64,000 bases of DNA from Darksidea phi (GCA_030770425.1 JASJFT010000019.1:1-64000), one strand, 5' to 3'. Counted from the stretch's first letter, positions 9,172-22,273 are shown. The notes: generated from the sequence alone by a model not told the origin. Made by a program: numbers and translations.

Positions 9172-11241
9172 GTTGTTTCAAGTTTCACAGAAACCATTCA
9201 CTGTGCGCATGCTCGCGCAAAGCTGATGAGTGTATTACGATGTCTTACGGACTGCGCACTGCACCACGCCACACACGCACCACTTAGCCAAACAATGGAG
9301 ACTAGATGAAAGCATTTTTACTTTCCCTCCAACGAGCTCAGACTACACTGCAACGAATAACCGTCTCTAAATTATACAGTGACTCCTACCGCACCCCCTC
9401 TACTCCAACCCACAACATCTCTAGCCCTCGAAGCACACTTCCCACGTAACAACAATGCTTGCATCCCAACATCACAAAGCCATCTGATTGGCAAAATGCC
9501 GTCGTAAAATACCTCGTGTTAAGCAGTGGGGCATTGTCCAAGCACTACGCCCTCGTACGGAAGGTGAACGAGACTACGCATCCTTCATGTTGCCTGAGAA
9601 GGCCGCCCTCAAGGCCGCCTCGCTGTGCGACATGTGCAGGAAAGTAGTGCTCGTCATCGGTGTGCTTGAGGCAGTCAGCATGCGTATCTTGGCGAGACTA
9701 GCGAATTGACCTTCCACTAGCAGCATTGTTGAAGAATCTATGAAGTCATGACATCACAGAAGAATCGCGTCGCCACTATATCGTCCCACCAAGGAAATGC
9801 ACTATATGCCCATAACTTCCGCTCCGCTCAACACATGGATTAATACAACAGACCCACAGCCTTGTCACCGCTGCCCGTATTTACATCTGCATCTCCTCCG
9901 CCAGCAGCCTGAAATTAGTCACGCGACATCAGCGGAGTGTTCTCGGGATCTTCGTGCCCAACAGGGGCGGCAAAGTGGATACTCGGTGCTCACGTACCTA
10001 CGCGGGAAGCTGACATGGATGGATTCGAAGCACGTTTTGCTGACTGCGTCGCACAGGCTAGCTTTTGCTGAATACGAAAGGATATCCGATGGTGAAATGG
10101 GCTGCTGTTCTGAGTTTGATGCTGCAGATAGGTGAAGATGGGGGTGCACTCTCTGATTTGATCGTGAAGGGTTAATGTTGGCACCTGGGAGGAAGTGCGA
10201 TGGAGGGCTCGTTGGTACGTACGTTCGTTCGTTCAGCCTCGCGATGAGAGTAGTAGTACCGCACGACCTTGCAACAGAGAATCCAAGAACTTATATTCTA
10301 GTCATTTACTCGCATTCCTCGCCTCCCCATTCTGAGCGAAAGCATATCGTAATGCAAAAAACAACCAGCACTCACGTGACCTTCCATTCACTCCCTAAGC
10401 CTCCATCCACCCCCTGCTCTCCCAGATTTCCTCACCGATCAACCGCCGCCACCAACAACGCCCCACCAGCCCGTCACATCTCTGCCGCGTCTCTGAAACC
10501 CGCTCTAGATCCTCGCCCCCCTTTCCCGCACTAACCGCATCCGCACTAGACCTCTCTGGCCTGTGCGCCATCTCGGAGCCCGAAAGCCAATTAGACGTGC
10601 ACCGTAAGGGTCAGAAAATGCATCTACAAGACCGATCGGGGAGCGAAACGCAGAAGGCTCCTAAAGGCAATGATACGGTGGCTGGGGCAGGGAGGGGGTG
10701 GGGATGCGATGCATGCGGTGCGACAACGGAAATGCTAGCGAGGTTGGCTTCCGCGGCCAAACGGTTTATTGACGGAGTGTTGGACTGTATGCTGTGCACA
10801 TGTGAAATGAGGGGTCGAGATAGTGCATTGGTTTGTCGGTTGAGCTGTGATCGTGGATGCGGTCATTTGGCTGGGGGCCGGATAGAACAGGAAGTTCATC
10901 GACGCTTATTGGTAGGGTCCGGCTTAACAAGAGGGGCTGTGGCCTCGAGGTACGTATCTAGGTTTTGGGGGCTGGATGCGTAACTCTGTGTTAGTATGAA
11001 GTTGGAGAAAGGGGAGAGCAAGGTGAAGGAAACAGAAGGGTGTACGTAAAACTGTGCGGTTCATTGCTGGTGTTTGAAAACGATAGGGCTGCACGTACGA
11101 AGGTGGTCCACCAAGTGGTGTTGGTTATTTAGGAGCCAGGCTACATCGTACGTGCAACGCGAAGTCAGTAGGCTCAGTAGAGAGCACAGCGAGATTATCT
11201 TAAACTTAAACCGATTATTTCGTCTATAGATTATGCTACCA
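9172..11241. other. Long intergenic region, only doubtful frames
   Basis: Plus-strand frames at 9488-9709 (begins at a TTG), 9797-10135, 10175-10534 and 10597-10983 lack domain signs, and none forms a convincing multi-exon gene. The stretch 10540-10983 stays open for about 145 codons including sequence upstream of its first ATG, so a small unknown gene there is possible. I see no RNA gene. Confidence 0.4.
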
Positions 11242-12913
11242 CTACATACCTGGCGGCCTCCGCGGTAACTTTGGACTCGGTAACGGTGGATAATACTTCT
11301 TCCAATATCCATCACCATCTTCTTGCAACTGGCTCTCCTCAGGCACACTGATGACCTTCGACCGCTTGAATACATACTCAGAATTTGGCCTTCTCGTCGA
11401 GGAACCACTCCCATCACTTCCCCGGTCACTGCTGTCAGTTTCCCAGTCAATGACGGGCAAACAGCCGACTTCGGCGAGGTTCTTCGGGAGCTGGGGTGGT
11501 CGGGACGATGAAGAATATGTGGATGTGGGGCGGGATTTTGCCGATTTCTTAGAGTGCGAACGGGAGAGAGCGCGCGAGAGCGAGTTACCGCGTGAAGGTG
11601 ATTTGGTGGAGTACGAAGTTGTTGGGCGCGAGGGGGGGATTGGGACAGGGCACATGAACATGTTTTCTGGTGGTTCAGGGGTCTTTAACGGTGTTGCGAC
11701 GTTTGCCGGGAAGCGGGTGAAATGCTGAGAGTTGAGGTGTGCCGAGCTTCTGTCAAGTCCATAGGTTGCAAGCGGTCTGCAATATTCCTCCTCCGTCATT
11801 GGTAATGTCGAAGATTGGCTTGACATTGCGTCGAAGCCACCCTTACCCCTCTTCTTCCGAATATAATCTTGGATGCCACGTTCAAACGCAATGGCCTCGG
11901 CTTTGATAGTGCCTGCGAGCACTTTGATGATGAAGGGGTGGAGGCAAGGAAGATTGGCGGTGATGATGGATAGATTTTGCGCAATCTGGTAGCAGAGTGC
12001 AGTTCGCCAATAGGTGTAAGTAAAGTCGGCGCTTAGGCCGTCGCGATTGAAGAAGGTCAATTGAGCGGCTATAGCAACAACAACGCTGTTCACCTGTCAG
12101 TTACGTCCTTGTGAATGAAGATGGAGACCAACCTTAACCGTGCTAGAAAAACCAAGCAAACAGACAGCCTCTTCCCAGCAGAGGTACGCAGGTTCCAAAC
12201 AACAAGGGGTATCGTGATAAGAAGAATTTCGATAACAATGTTCGTGATGGCAACGTAGTTGACCCATTTGATGAGATCAATGCACTTCTTGCCGGAGTCG
12301 AACTGCCAGGGGTTGGGCACACTGCAGGGGAATGCTGTGACGAAGAGGCCAGATATGGTCCAGAGAACGGTAAAGCCAGCGAAAACCATGACGCTAGTAC
12401 TGGCGACGCTGCCAGGAAGGATCTTCTTGATGAGGAAGCAGACAGATATCCTTGCGCAGCCCATGTTGGCAAGGTAGAGCATGCATCCTGCGTACTCGGC
12501 CTGACATGATTAGTGGCAAGTTGGGAGCGAGTGAGCAAGATGCGCACCTTCTGGAATATCCTGATCTGATTGCTATCCAGGTCATTGAAATGCTGCCCCA
12601 AGGCGTGTATTGACTCAAAGGAGACGGCTATCGTTTGTCCAATGCTAAAGAGCTGTGATTGTTAGTATGAAGGCGAATGAAGACGGCCAGACAAGCTTAC
12701 AGCAGCGAATGCGATGAACAGGTCGTCAGTGCCAAACCTCCTGCTCTTGTCCTTGATCGAAAGCTTCATGCAGAAACGCGCAACGAGGGTGCACATGGAA
12801 ACGACGAGGAGAATCCACGATACAACGTTGAGCACGGTACCATGGTCGCCCATGGGCGCCGTCCTCCTCTTGTCAATCACCTCCATCGCACCGTGATATA
12901 TATTGAACACCAT
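11242..12913 (-). CDS. Fungal rhodopsin-domain integral membrane protein (PTH11-type)
   Basis: Four exons: 12913-12701, 12652-12548, 12500-12139 and 12085-11242. Introns are 48, 47 and 53 bp (GTAAGC, GTGCGC, GTTAAG donors). The product is 507 aa. The first 300 residues hold seven hydrophobic segments, e.g. VVSWILLVVSMCTLVARF, VMVFAGFTVLWTISGLFVTA and VAITNIVIEILLITIPLVVW, with the family pattern of a Cys after TM3-4 (AFPCSVPNPW) and a D-x-TYxxxxW-like stretch before TM7 (SADFTYTYWRTALCYQIAQN). This is the fungal 'rhodopsin domain-containing/integral membrane protein' family related to PTH11-like receptors but lacking a CFEM domain. The cytoplasmic tail is long, Ser/Pro-rich and basic. A second in-frame ATG at codon 10 is an alternative start. 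The role is probably surface sensing; the ligand is unknown. Confidence 0.85.
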
Positions 12914-14710
12914 CCAGAAGCGAACGTCCGGTAGTTGTCGAGGCGGTTAGCAGGTCATGTGACGAAGCGGCACCGGCCAAGCGGCCAGCAAAATTGACGC
13001 GTGGATCCTCTAGGTGCTGCGAAAATAGGTGCAGGCGCGGGAGGCAAGACGCTTATAGAGAGCTGCTTGCTGGGGGCGCTCGGATCGGTTTGAGCAAGGT
13101 GAGCCGTGGGGCGATAGGCTGGAATTTCGGAGGATGCGAGGTGTGCGCTTAATTAGGCTGACGGTCCCCCAGGATGCCAGGCGTCTTGAACCTGATTTGG
13201 CGAGTCGTTGAACCCAACGAGCAGGTCAGGGCTGTACAGGTCCGGACGTAGGCGTAGGTGCGCGTGCTACGCAATTAGTAAAGATGGACTATGCTTGCTG
13301 AATGATCGTGGTCCCAGCGGTACATCGGTTCATCTCATGTTGGATCCGGGAGCCGCCGTATCCTGATTGTCCACGACCCCAGAGGAGTGTCGAGCGACGT
13401 CTTGCAGCTGGTCCACGACGACAGCAGAGAAGACGGCTAGTGCAGCTCCTGGGGCATGTGGCGGGGGGCCCAGGGAGATGCAGATGCTGCGCCTTGAAGT
13501 TGTTCCCTTTGCACACGACGGGCAGAGAGCAGAGGTAGGTGACTCAAACGGCGTCGGACTTTGAAGGGCGAAGATAGTCCCCGGGGCGCACGGCCCGCTT
13601 CAATAAGCACCGCAGGATTATTTTTAATAAACAATCGGTGACACGACCGAGGACCCGGCCCCAAGCCTGTCAGCGCAGCCATGCGATTGGCGGCATACGC
13701 CATGGAACGAATATCGAGATTCGGTGCGCTTTCTAGCGCGGACGGTGAGTTTTTCACGCGGTGCAGCTGATAGTGGCGCTAGGCCGGAAGGGGGAAGGCA
13801 TCGTGGCCCCGGTTTTAAGCGCAAATGACGGGCTTATCGGCTGTGCTAACGTCATCCGCTCCGACGTGTCACCACCGGCACATCCATCGCCATGTCAGAA
13901 GCGGAATGGTCTGCAGCCTCACCACCGACATGCCGCATACCGTCTGCATGGCTGCGGTCGAGATGGCAAGCCCGCCGTCCTCCGGCCCTCTTGACGGTGC
14001 GTCTTCCGCGGACAGCCCACCGCTTCACCTGGACCGGCCCGAGCGACATCCACCTACGTCTGGCTAACTTCGCAACGAGCGCCACCCTTGAGTCAACCAT
14101 TGCCTGCTGACGCGCCATCTTTGCGGCCTGAGCAAAAGCAAGCAAAACAAATGCGGAAGACCGCGTAACCAGCATCCGCATCCGCTGATCTCGTGGCCAT
14201 TGGTCGCATGGCTGCTTCGTCGGTCAAGACGCGCACCCCTAGTTTCATTCCAGCCCGCCGTGGATGCTCGAACCAAAGCCTTGCCGGCAGCCTCGTCATC
14301 GCTGGGAAGCCACCTCGTTCGTAATTACCCAGTCGGCTTAGGTGTTCGGCTGGTCTATAGCGCCAAAAGCTAACCAGCAAACTTTGTCTCGAGCGACCAC
14401 GAGCCTTCCATCTCAATAGCGCACGTCGCAAGAATGATTCAACTCCGCACCCAGACAGCTTCGGCCGTACTTCACTGAGTGGCACTAAACCACCATCTGT
14501 ACGTGTGCAGCTCTATTGAATTAAACACTAGTTCTTGCGCACACTTTCGCGATGGTTTTAGCCATTGCGCACATAAAATCTGCGTCACACACTGGTTTGC
14601 CATGGATACATCACGTGAGAGCGTGTCTGCCGCCACTTGGCAGACAAACACGGTTTGGCAATTTCGCATTAAGGTTTGATAGCACACTCTATTGGCATCA
14701 CGACCTCAAA
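12914..14710. other. Intergenic, GC-rich, no gene supported
   Basis: Many overlapping frames exist on both strands between 13289 and 14485 because the DNA is GC-rich and stop-poor, but they show no domain, splice pattern or start context that singles one out. The right end is presumed promoter of the 2OG oxygenase gene at 14711. Confidence 0.45.
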
Positions 14711-16297
14711 ATGGAATCGACCAAAGACATGAAGAAGGACCTACACAAGGCCATCACCAAGGAATTGGGCGACTTCATAAAGAGCAAATCCTCAACGTTT
14801 GCGTGCGGCGGCTCAGTCGCCCGTGTACGTACCATTTGTGTATTGCATAAATACCGATAGCTGACGGTGCTTATAGAAACCGGGCGGTGGCGACGCCGCG
14901 GGCACTTCCGAATCCAACCCTATCGTGCTGCGCTGGGACTCTGCAGGCTCCTCTCCTGGTATTTCCAAGTTGATCTTCCCGGTCGATGACACCAGCGAGG
15001 AGAGCAAGAGCGCCCTCGATAATCTCATCGTTGCGTGCCAGCCCGCCAGCTTCGGGTATAAGGGCGAGAATGTGCTCGACGAGTCGTACCGCAAGGCAGC
15101 TAAAATGGATCGGTCCGCCTTTTGCGTTGATTTCTGTCCTTACGAATTCGGTATTATCGATACAATCGCGCAGATCCTGCTGCCGAACGCAGGAAGCAAT
15201 ACTACCAACAACGGTGTCAAGGCTGAGCTATACAAGTTAAATGTACAGCTTCTTCCTCGAAGTCTCACCCAGCACGCACTAATTCGGTGTGTAGATTTAC
15301 AGCGCGCCTTCGGGCTTCTTCAAAGCCCATGTGGACACCCCGCGTTCCGATAATCAGTTCGGATCCCTGGTTGTCTCCCTCCCATACCATCATGTAGGCG
15401 GTCAGCTCATTGTTCGCCACGCCGGACAGTCCGTCACTTTCGACTGGGGTGCATCAAGTGCAGGTGAGAATGTCAACACTTCAGTCCAGTGGGCTGCCTT
15501 CTATAGCGACTGCGAGCATGAGGTTCTAGAGGTGACTGAGGGTCGCCGCATCACCCTGACGTACAATCTGTATCATGCGCCTGGTGTAGGAGAGTTGGCT
15601 GGCAACAGCCCCGTCATGGATGTTTTCTCTCTCCCGCTCTACAAGAAAGTGGAGGAGGCACTTGCGGAGCCGAATTTCATGGCTGCTGGTAAGTAACAGT
15701 CGTTTTTCAGTACGAAGTCGCAACTGAACAGATGCAGGTGGCTACCTTGGCGTTTTCTGCCAGCATGCGTACGCTCACTCCACCCCCGAAGGCATCAAGT
15801 CTCTCCCTGGCATACTCAAAGGCGCCGATATGGCCGTATACTCCGTCTTCCTTGCTCTCGGCCTTGACGTCGCCATTCGTCCGGTCCTTGATTCTCGCCG
15901 ATTCGATTGGGAGCTAGTTGATGATTACGGAAAACATGTCCACAAAGACTACCTCGGTCACGAACTGAGCACCATGGTGGTGACCGAGATGGGTGGGTAT
16001 GAGGGTGATTCCATGAGTGAGGTTCTAGACTGCTTTGACGGCGAGTGGATGAAAGTCAACTGGTTGACGAAGCCGAAGCACGACAATCCAGGGTTTGTGC
16101 ATCTGACGGTATGTTTCATATTTGCTTCGACTTCAATTTCAACTGTACTAATATATTATCCTCCGTAGTATGGCAATGAGGCCGGTGTTGAGTGCTTGTA
16201 TACTCACGCCGCGCTCGTTGTCTCCGTTCCTCCGGCCGACCAGCGCGGTAAGAAGGATGGCAAGAAGCGGGCTTTTGATACAGCAGCCTTTGATTAA
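14711..16297 (+). CDS. 2-oxoglutarate/Fe(II)-dependent oxygenase (prolyl hydroxylase type)
   Basis: Five exons: 14711-14824, 14877-15242, 15295-15688, 15738-16108 and 16169-16297. The four introns are 52, 52, 49 and 60 bp, the last with a TACTAAT branch site. All junctions keep frame, giving 457 aa. The catalytic double-stranded beta-helix starts near residue 160. The Fe(II) ligands are His172 and Asp174 (AHVDT) and His235 (SDCEHEVLEV). Arg245 in GRRITLTYNL is the expected 2-oxoglutarate anchor. The pattern FGSLVVSLP ... GGQLIVRH ... QWAAFYSDCEHEV is typical of a widespread fungal family annotated as P4Hc/Fe2OG dioxygenase, substrate unknown. No signal peptide, so probably cytosolic or nuclear. 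It ends with a Lys-rich stretch (RGKKDGKKRAF). Confidence 0.92.
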
Positions 16298-17299
16298 GTA
16301 CCTGTACCAAAGATCGTAGATATGCGCAGTATGTCAATTGCAAAAGCGAGGCGTATGCTTGGGCAACCTACAGGTTACGATGAAATGGCCCGTAAGTCGT
16401 ATCAATGGTTAATGGCACGTCGACACTACACTTTTTGTAGCGAGTCTCGTGCGTACAGATACCGCTATGTAGCTATATAGTTGACGTCCCAGTCTTATCT
16501 AGCGGTAGTCAATTTTGCCTGGACCGTTCCCGTGACCACACGTGATGTTTGAGAGCTAATTTTGGTCGAGTTGACTTTGCAAGACTCTCATTAGGTTAGT
16601 TCGCCTCCACTTCCACTAGCTTTCGCCTTCCGATCTATGACATCTAAGTCAAGTCGCTTCCACTTCTTGTATTGAACTCGGACCTTACTAACTCACAGAT
16701 ACAATTGGCATAGTAACGAAACACAGACGAACAGGAATCATATCGAGTGCGGCGACTCCCGAACATTTTGATGTCCTGAGGATACTGAAGCCCCGAAGGA
16801 AGCCATAGATATGCGATATACTGGATCGGTGTTGTTTCCTATGACGTTTGACAGGGCTGTAACTTAGGTGAAGGGGGAAATTCTGCCGAAAGCGACCTCG
16901 CCCCACCACCCACAATATTAGTATGCCTAGCTTTCACGGTTGTATAGATACTACAGTCATAGCTTCCATGGCAATGGCTTTTAAGGCTTTTGGGTCGATG
17001 GAGCTCCCTTTCTCCCACCCTGTTGAGACTTTCTTCACAAATCACAAATCCACTATGACACGAAGCTTTCTCTTTCTATCTACAGCCTTCTTCTCGCTTT
17101 ACCACTGTAGCAGAACACCCTCAGCCTCGCCTTCTTGTACCAGCGACGACACGAGCGATTGCACTACTGTAAGTCATATTAAGGTACAACTCACGACTCC
17201 TTTCTGTCTCCAGCTGTACGGAAACTAATAAATCCATTATTAAGAATTAAACATCGCTCCACCTCTCCCCATCTTCCAATCGCGCTGCACTCCGTCGAA
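16298..17299. other. Intergenic region, no gene seen
   Basis: This holds the 3' flank of the oxygenase gene and the promoter of the next gene. A plus-strand ATG at 17057 opens a short frame with a hydrophobic start and several Cys, but it ends within 60 codons without a convincing splice. Confidence 0.4.
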
Positions 17300-18687
17300 A
17301 TGCCTACTACCGCCCGTATCAAGAAGCGATGTCTCGGGGATCTCAAGCATTTAGGTACGATAGAGAAGACGAACAAACGGCAAGGGCCTGCCTTGAAACC
17401 CAAAGTGTCACGGATCATAATGGTCGCAGCTTCCGAGGGGCGATGTGTAGGCGTTACGATTGATACTAAGCCTGAGGAGACTCCTACCTCCTCAGCGTCT
17501 ACATCTCCGACCATTACTCGTTCGAATCCATCCGAGGACAAGGTCACCATCGAGGACAAAAAGTCCGAGGCCAAGATGCCGAATCTGCCTATTGTCGCTG
17601 GCTCCTCGTCCGCAAGTACGTATTTATCCACTCCAAATTCATTTCTATACAGCTCTTGACCTCTGTGAACAGTTACCAGCGAGACATGCGTCTCACAACT
17701 GAGCGACATCCTGCCTGTCCCACCTGAGTTCGCTCACCTTACTTTCGGCGAGTATTATAGCCCTCGCGGTGCCGATGCCACTGCCGTTCGGAAAGTTATC
17801 GAGACGAACCTCTTCGAAAATTTGGAACACCCTCGCGAGAAGCTGGCACGCAAGAATCGCGTTCGTGCTGACTCAATTCATGCTCATGATAACGTTCACA
17901 TGAAAGTTGATACGATGCGGTCCGCTATACTTCCACAAAACCTGCAGGATGATTCAGTTCTGGAAGGCAGGACAAAGGCTAGAAGGAGCCCAGAAACGGT
18001 CGACCACTTGTCCGTAGCGGCTCCCAAGTCAGCCCAAGCAGCTATTGGACCTGTAAGCCCTTGTCTTCTGAAAATAGTCGTCTGTCGGGACTAACACATG
18101 GGTAGGCAAACTCTAAACTCACCGACTTTGAAGCCTCTATCCGGAGCCAAATTCTCACGCCGACAATGATCAACCGCTCGGTCGAACCTGTCTGGACACC
18201 CGCCATGATGGCGCTAGCAACCGACAAGATGAAGGGATTTACTCCTGCTGTAGACCCCGCAATCATGGACGCCACTAAGGTTAAAGAGCTGGAAGGACAT
18301 AATTTGCAGGAGCTGAATGTGGATACCTTCTGTCCTGCACCAGCTTTAGATCATACTACAGCGCCCTTCTCAACAGCCGAACACCAGCAGGACACCCTGT
18401 CTACCACAGATTCATATAACATCGTGCATGTTAGTCATCCGTTCTCGCCATCTACCCCCCACACACAAATCCTCTCGTCACCGACGCCGCCGTCATCACC
18501 TTCGCTAGTGTCAACTTGCTCTCTAGACGAGACATCACTACTAGCCCACACCAGCTACACACCGCCAGTGTCGACCTTGCCCAACTATCCTCCACAACTC
18601 AGCCTCTCGCAGTACTGGGCGCCCACGCCTCAATATTCTAGGTCCAAGATGTATCCGCAAGGCGATCAATACTATCAGGCTTACTAG
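17300..18687 (+). CDS. Hypothetical protein, 425 aa, three exons
   Basis: Exons 17300-17615, 17673-18052 and 18106-18687. The introns are 57 bp (GTACGT ... GAACAG) and 53 bp (GTAAGC ... GGGTAG, CTAAC branch). Both splices keep frame. The N-terminal 105 residues are basic then Ser/Thr/Glu-rich. The middle (about 106-290) is mixed helical with PPEFAHLTFGEYYSPRGADA and repeated 'TP-T/A-M-xx' segments (LTPTMINRSVEPVWTPAMMA). The last 100 residues are low-complexity Pro/Ser/Thr ending in Tyr-rich SLSQYW ... YYQAY. No signal peptide, membrane segment or known domain is visible. Possibly a lineage-specific nuclear or regulatory protein; function not assigned. Confidence 0.7.
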
Positions 18688-19615
18688 CATGGCCCGCTCA
18701 TTCGAGTTTTCTTCCTGCCTGGGTCTGGAAAGTCGCGCTCGCCACTCGGCAATAATCACAAAGAAGCTAGTGGTCTGAACGGCGGTTATTAGAGGATTTC
18801 TTAACATGGACCAAAGCATCTATGACTTTCCAGCGGTCAGTACTAGATAGTATATTCGCGGTGGGATACATGCCAGATAGCGAGAACGGTGCTTCCCGTA
18901 ATGGAAAAGATACCTTTTATAGTGATGTCGTGTTGCGCGAGGAAGTCAACTATCTTACTAGGATTTTAGCGAGTGTTTCATTTAAAAATGGATGAGGTTT
19001 ACCTATAGTGGTGGAGTATTTCTAGTAATAAATAAAACACGCGTTCCGCTCTTCGCTTGTACAGGTTAAAATTTTAGTATTAGTCTTCAGGTGTATGCAG
19101 TTTATTAGAGTACAAAACCCCGCTATAACATTATAGTTGCACAATGCAGCTTTTCGTCGGAGAGAAAAAGAGGATTAAAACAAGTAGGCGTTCCTAATAG
19201 AAAGAGTGGTGCTCAAGTTGACAAAAGAAACGCCGGATGAATGTAAGGTAAGGGACATCATAGAGATAACAAACGAAGTTACTCTTATAAAAAAAAGCGA
19301 TTGTCCATTCATTATCGAGTGCAATAAGTATTTCATACCCTTAACTGTTAGTTATGCAGGCTTAGTAACCAACTTTTGTGTATACACATCGTCTAAATGT
19401 ACCTGTTATATAATGGGGAGAGGGTATAAAAAATAATAGTTTTCCAACGCTTTGCCTGATCACATGCACCACGCCTTAAAAAGACTCTGCCTGTCACATT
19501 CCCACGCCGCCCTCACACCGCACTCGCATGGGCACTGCTCGTTCCCATATATTCCTTGAGCCAATCAACAGCGACCATAGCACTTACAATATCTCTCTCC
19601 AGAGCAACCGCAACT
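18688..19615. other. AT-rich intergenic region
   Basis: From about 18850 to 19440 the DNA is TA-rich and RIP-like. A 77-codon plus-strand frame at 19206-19436 opens at a GTG and has no recognisable features; I regard it as chance. The last 150 bases are the promoter of the RRM-like gene. Confidence 0.45.
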
Positions 19616-21505
19616 ATGTCACTAAGCCGTAAAATCTTTCTCAAGGATCTTCCGCACTCAGCTACGGTATCAGATATTAAAGCGCTTTTCGCCACTCATC
19701 ACCCGCTACAAGTAAAGCTCATCCCTACACTTCCTGGCTGCGCAGTAGTGGGATTTAGAACCAAGGCAGAGGCGCGACAATCTGTTGAAGACTTTGAAAA
19801 CCTGATTTTCAAGGGGTTTCAGGTAAGCGTGAGGCCGTACCGTAAGTCAAGGAGACAAACTAAGAAGGGTATGGAAAACTATGGGTATAAACGTGGCGGG
19901 AAGGCAGTGGAGATTCTAGGGTGCGTATCTCAAGGCACGGAGGGGAAAACGGGCTTAGATGGAGAGGGTGAGTACGCAGTACAGGACTATTCCAGCTTGA
20001 AGCTGGGGAAACCCGCTTTTCCCAAACCAGTACCTGGGTCGGAGTTCAAAATCCCTCGCTCAACCACTCCCATGAGTAACACCGCTACCCACGACTCCAC
20101 CGCCCTCAATTCCTTGGTCATCACCGATAACTCTGGAAGCTCTCACTCTCAACCGCTTCGCCGCAAGCTTTTCGGTCAACGCAATCGAATTGGGCCGCCC
20201 GTGATCCACGGTCTAACCGACCTGTCAGCCATAGACAGATCAACTCCGGAACCGGGCCTTTTGCCCACACTTAAGCAAAGCTCTCCAACTCTTGCTGCAA
20301 CAGCCCCCTCAAACGCAAATTCCAACTTTCATTTTTCGACTACACCATCAAGCCCAAAATCAGCACCGTTGAAGATGAACAGTCCGCGCGAGGCATTCTC
20401 CAACACCAAGGTCGAGGTCACTTTCCCTCGGAACGGGGACATTCTGGGTGGCGTATCCAAAGATTCAAAGGCGCAAGTGAAGCTGCCCTATAGTGTTGAT
20501 GGGTTGGGCGCGGTGAAAGAAGATGTTCGTGTTTCACTGGGGAAGGAGCGTCAGCGGGTTGCCAACTGCAACCAGGAACTCCCATCTGGTAGCAACGGCC
20601 CCAGTATGGAGAAGCGCCCGTCGCATAACTACTCGGGCTCGCTTAGACATCTGCTCAAGAATACTGTTCCTGGTGCCGAGGACGGTGTCGCCGGCAACAA
20701 AACCGAAATTGGTGTGGAGACTACACTTGAGGACAAAGCCAATACCTTCAACGCCGATCTTGAGTCCAACACTTTCAACAACTGGGAATCTTCCGGCGCG
20801 CAAGGATATGGCGAGCACCTGAACGGCCATGAGGACAATCAGTCGCTCCAGCGTATGGAACAAAACACGAACTTCTATAGCAGCCCTGGCCTAGCACACT
20901 TACCGCGTGCCCATACTCTGCCCAATCAAGGTACCATCAACCCATACGCCAGCCCCGGCCCGGCCAACTCCCGCAGCACATCTGTTCCGCAAACTCCTCT
21001 CGACTCCCAAATCAGACACACCCCTTTCGCATCCCAGCTCAGACACTCCGCTGCAGATACCACCACCTGCCTTCCACCAGGCTACGAGGTACATACATAT
21101 ACATGCACTGAGCCAGTCCCACAACGCCTCACTCCCGAACAACTCCAAGGACAACGCATGAATCAGCAGTATCTGCGAGGCGAAACACCCCAGCCCCCGC
21201 CGTATGTCTATGGTGACATGCCCACCTATCCCGTTGAGAACGGTCCTGCGAATCCGCTCACGTGGAAGCAGCTTCAGGAACAGAGGCATGTGGAGAATCA
21301 AGAGCGTGGACTTGGCGAGACTGGGTTTAGGCAACAGCACCTAAAGGGAGCGGGAGATGGTGGTGATGATGAAGAGCGCGGTACGGACTGGGAACTGGGC
21401 ATGCGTCCTTTGCAAGGTGCAAGGGCGAAGCACGTTCCGGACTGTGCGTTGTGTCAGCGAATGGAGAAGTGGCATAAGCGTCCGAAGCCGACCCATCTTC
21501 ACTAG
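19616..21505 (+). CDS. RRM-like protein with long disordered tail, 629 aa
   Basis: Single exon, ATG at 19616 (the frame is open further upstream but only from a TTG). Residues 4-80 resemble an RNA recognition motif: RKIFLKDLPHSATVSDIKALF (strand-helix), then GCAVVGFRTKAEARQSVEDF as an RNP1-like strand and second helix, and FQVSVRPYRKSRRQ as the last strand. Aromatic RNP residues are poorly kept, so RNA binding is uncertain. The remaining 550 residues are Ser/Pro/Asn-rich and probably disordered, with a conserved-looking end (CALCQRMEKWHK) containing a CxxC pair. No introns. Probably nuclear; role unknown. Confidence 0.7.
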   Translation: MSLSRKIFLKDLPHSATVSDIKALFATHHPLQVKLIPTLPGCAVVGFRTKAEARQSVEDFENLIFKGFQVSVRPYRKSRRQTKKGMENYGYKRGGKAVEILGCVSQGTEGKTGLDGEGEYAVQDYSSLKLGKPAFPKPVPGSEFKIPRSTTPMSNTATHDSTALNSLVITDNSGSSHSQPLRRKLFGQRNRIGPPVIHGLTDLSAIDRSTPEPGLLPTLKQSSPTLAATAPSNANSNFHFSTTPSSPKSAPLKMNSPREAFSNTKVEVTFPRNGDILGGVSKDSKAQVKLPYSVDGLGAVKEDVRVSLGKERQRVANCNQELPSGSNGPSMEKRPSHNYSGSLRHLLKNTVPGAEDGVAGNKTEIGVETTLEDKANTFNADLESNTFNNWESSGAQGYGEHLNGHEDNQSLQRMEQNTNFYSSPGLAHLPRAHTLPNQGTINPYASPGPANSRSTSVPQTPLDSQIRHTPFASQLRHSAADTTTCLPPGYEVHTYTCTEPVPQRLTPEQLQGQRMNQQYLRGETPQPPPYVYGDMPTYPVENGPANPLTWKQLQEQRHVENQERGLGETGFRQQHLKGAGDGGDDEERGTDWELGMRPLQGARAKHVPDCALCQRMEKWHKRPKPTHLH

Positions 21506-22273
21506 CATTGAGCGAGTGGAGGATAGTGGTAGTTGCATTTGGAATGTATAACGGTCCTGTTACGGCGACGATTTGAAGGGCGTTTGGGAGCGGTATTACT
21601 TTGCGCTATACCCAGATATTGGATTGACAGCCGGATACAAGCAGCACGATAGACGGGAACGGACATGAACTTCCAGGTACATGCGCTCAGTATAGAGCAA
21701 CGTAGTGTTAGATTAGAAACTAGCCTCGTTCATATTGCAACCCGTTTCCGATCTTAATATTGCAGTTAAAAAAAAACTGCCAAGTATAGTATACTCCGTA
21801 AGGACCACCCCAATGCCGAATCCGTCACGTAAGTACAGATTGTTCCCACGTGTTAGCCCCTTCAGTGTCAATCCAAATCCTATGAATCCTATCAAGGCGT
21901 ATCCGCTGTACTAGAGTAATAGCATCATTGCATACACTAATTGCTCGACTGTCGAGCGTCGATGCGTCGAACGGATCCATCCTGCGGACCTACCCTGCCC
22001 AACGAACGGCCCAAATTCTTCTACAATCGAGCCAGTTTAGTAAAGGTTTCACTATAGAATAAGTTTTACACACATGAACACCGGCAGCCCAAATCATGAC
22101 GAAGTAAATTCGTACTCTAATAGCTCTTTACTAGTTAGTCCGAAGCTATGAGCCCTAATCAATCTTTTACTTGAGATTAGTTAATACAACTATAGAGACA
22201 GGGCCAAGAGAGTATAACCCTCGAGGGAAATGTAGGATAGGCAAGTAGATTAGACAAAATACCCACCCAGCCG

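Noticed and set aside
10175..10983. Two plus-strand frames of about 120 codons
   Set aside because: No domain, no signal peptide and Pro/Ser/His-rich in the first; could be leader sequence. Noted as possible but not called.
13289..14485. Cluster of overlapping frames on both strands
   Set aside because: GC-rich, stop-poor DNA produces frames on both strands; none shows splice sites or domain features.
19206..19436. 77-codon frame in AT-rich DNA
   Set aside because: Opens at GTG, no features, lies in RIP-like sequence.
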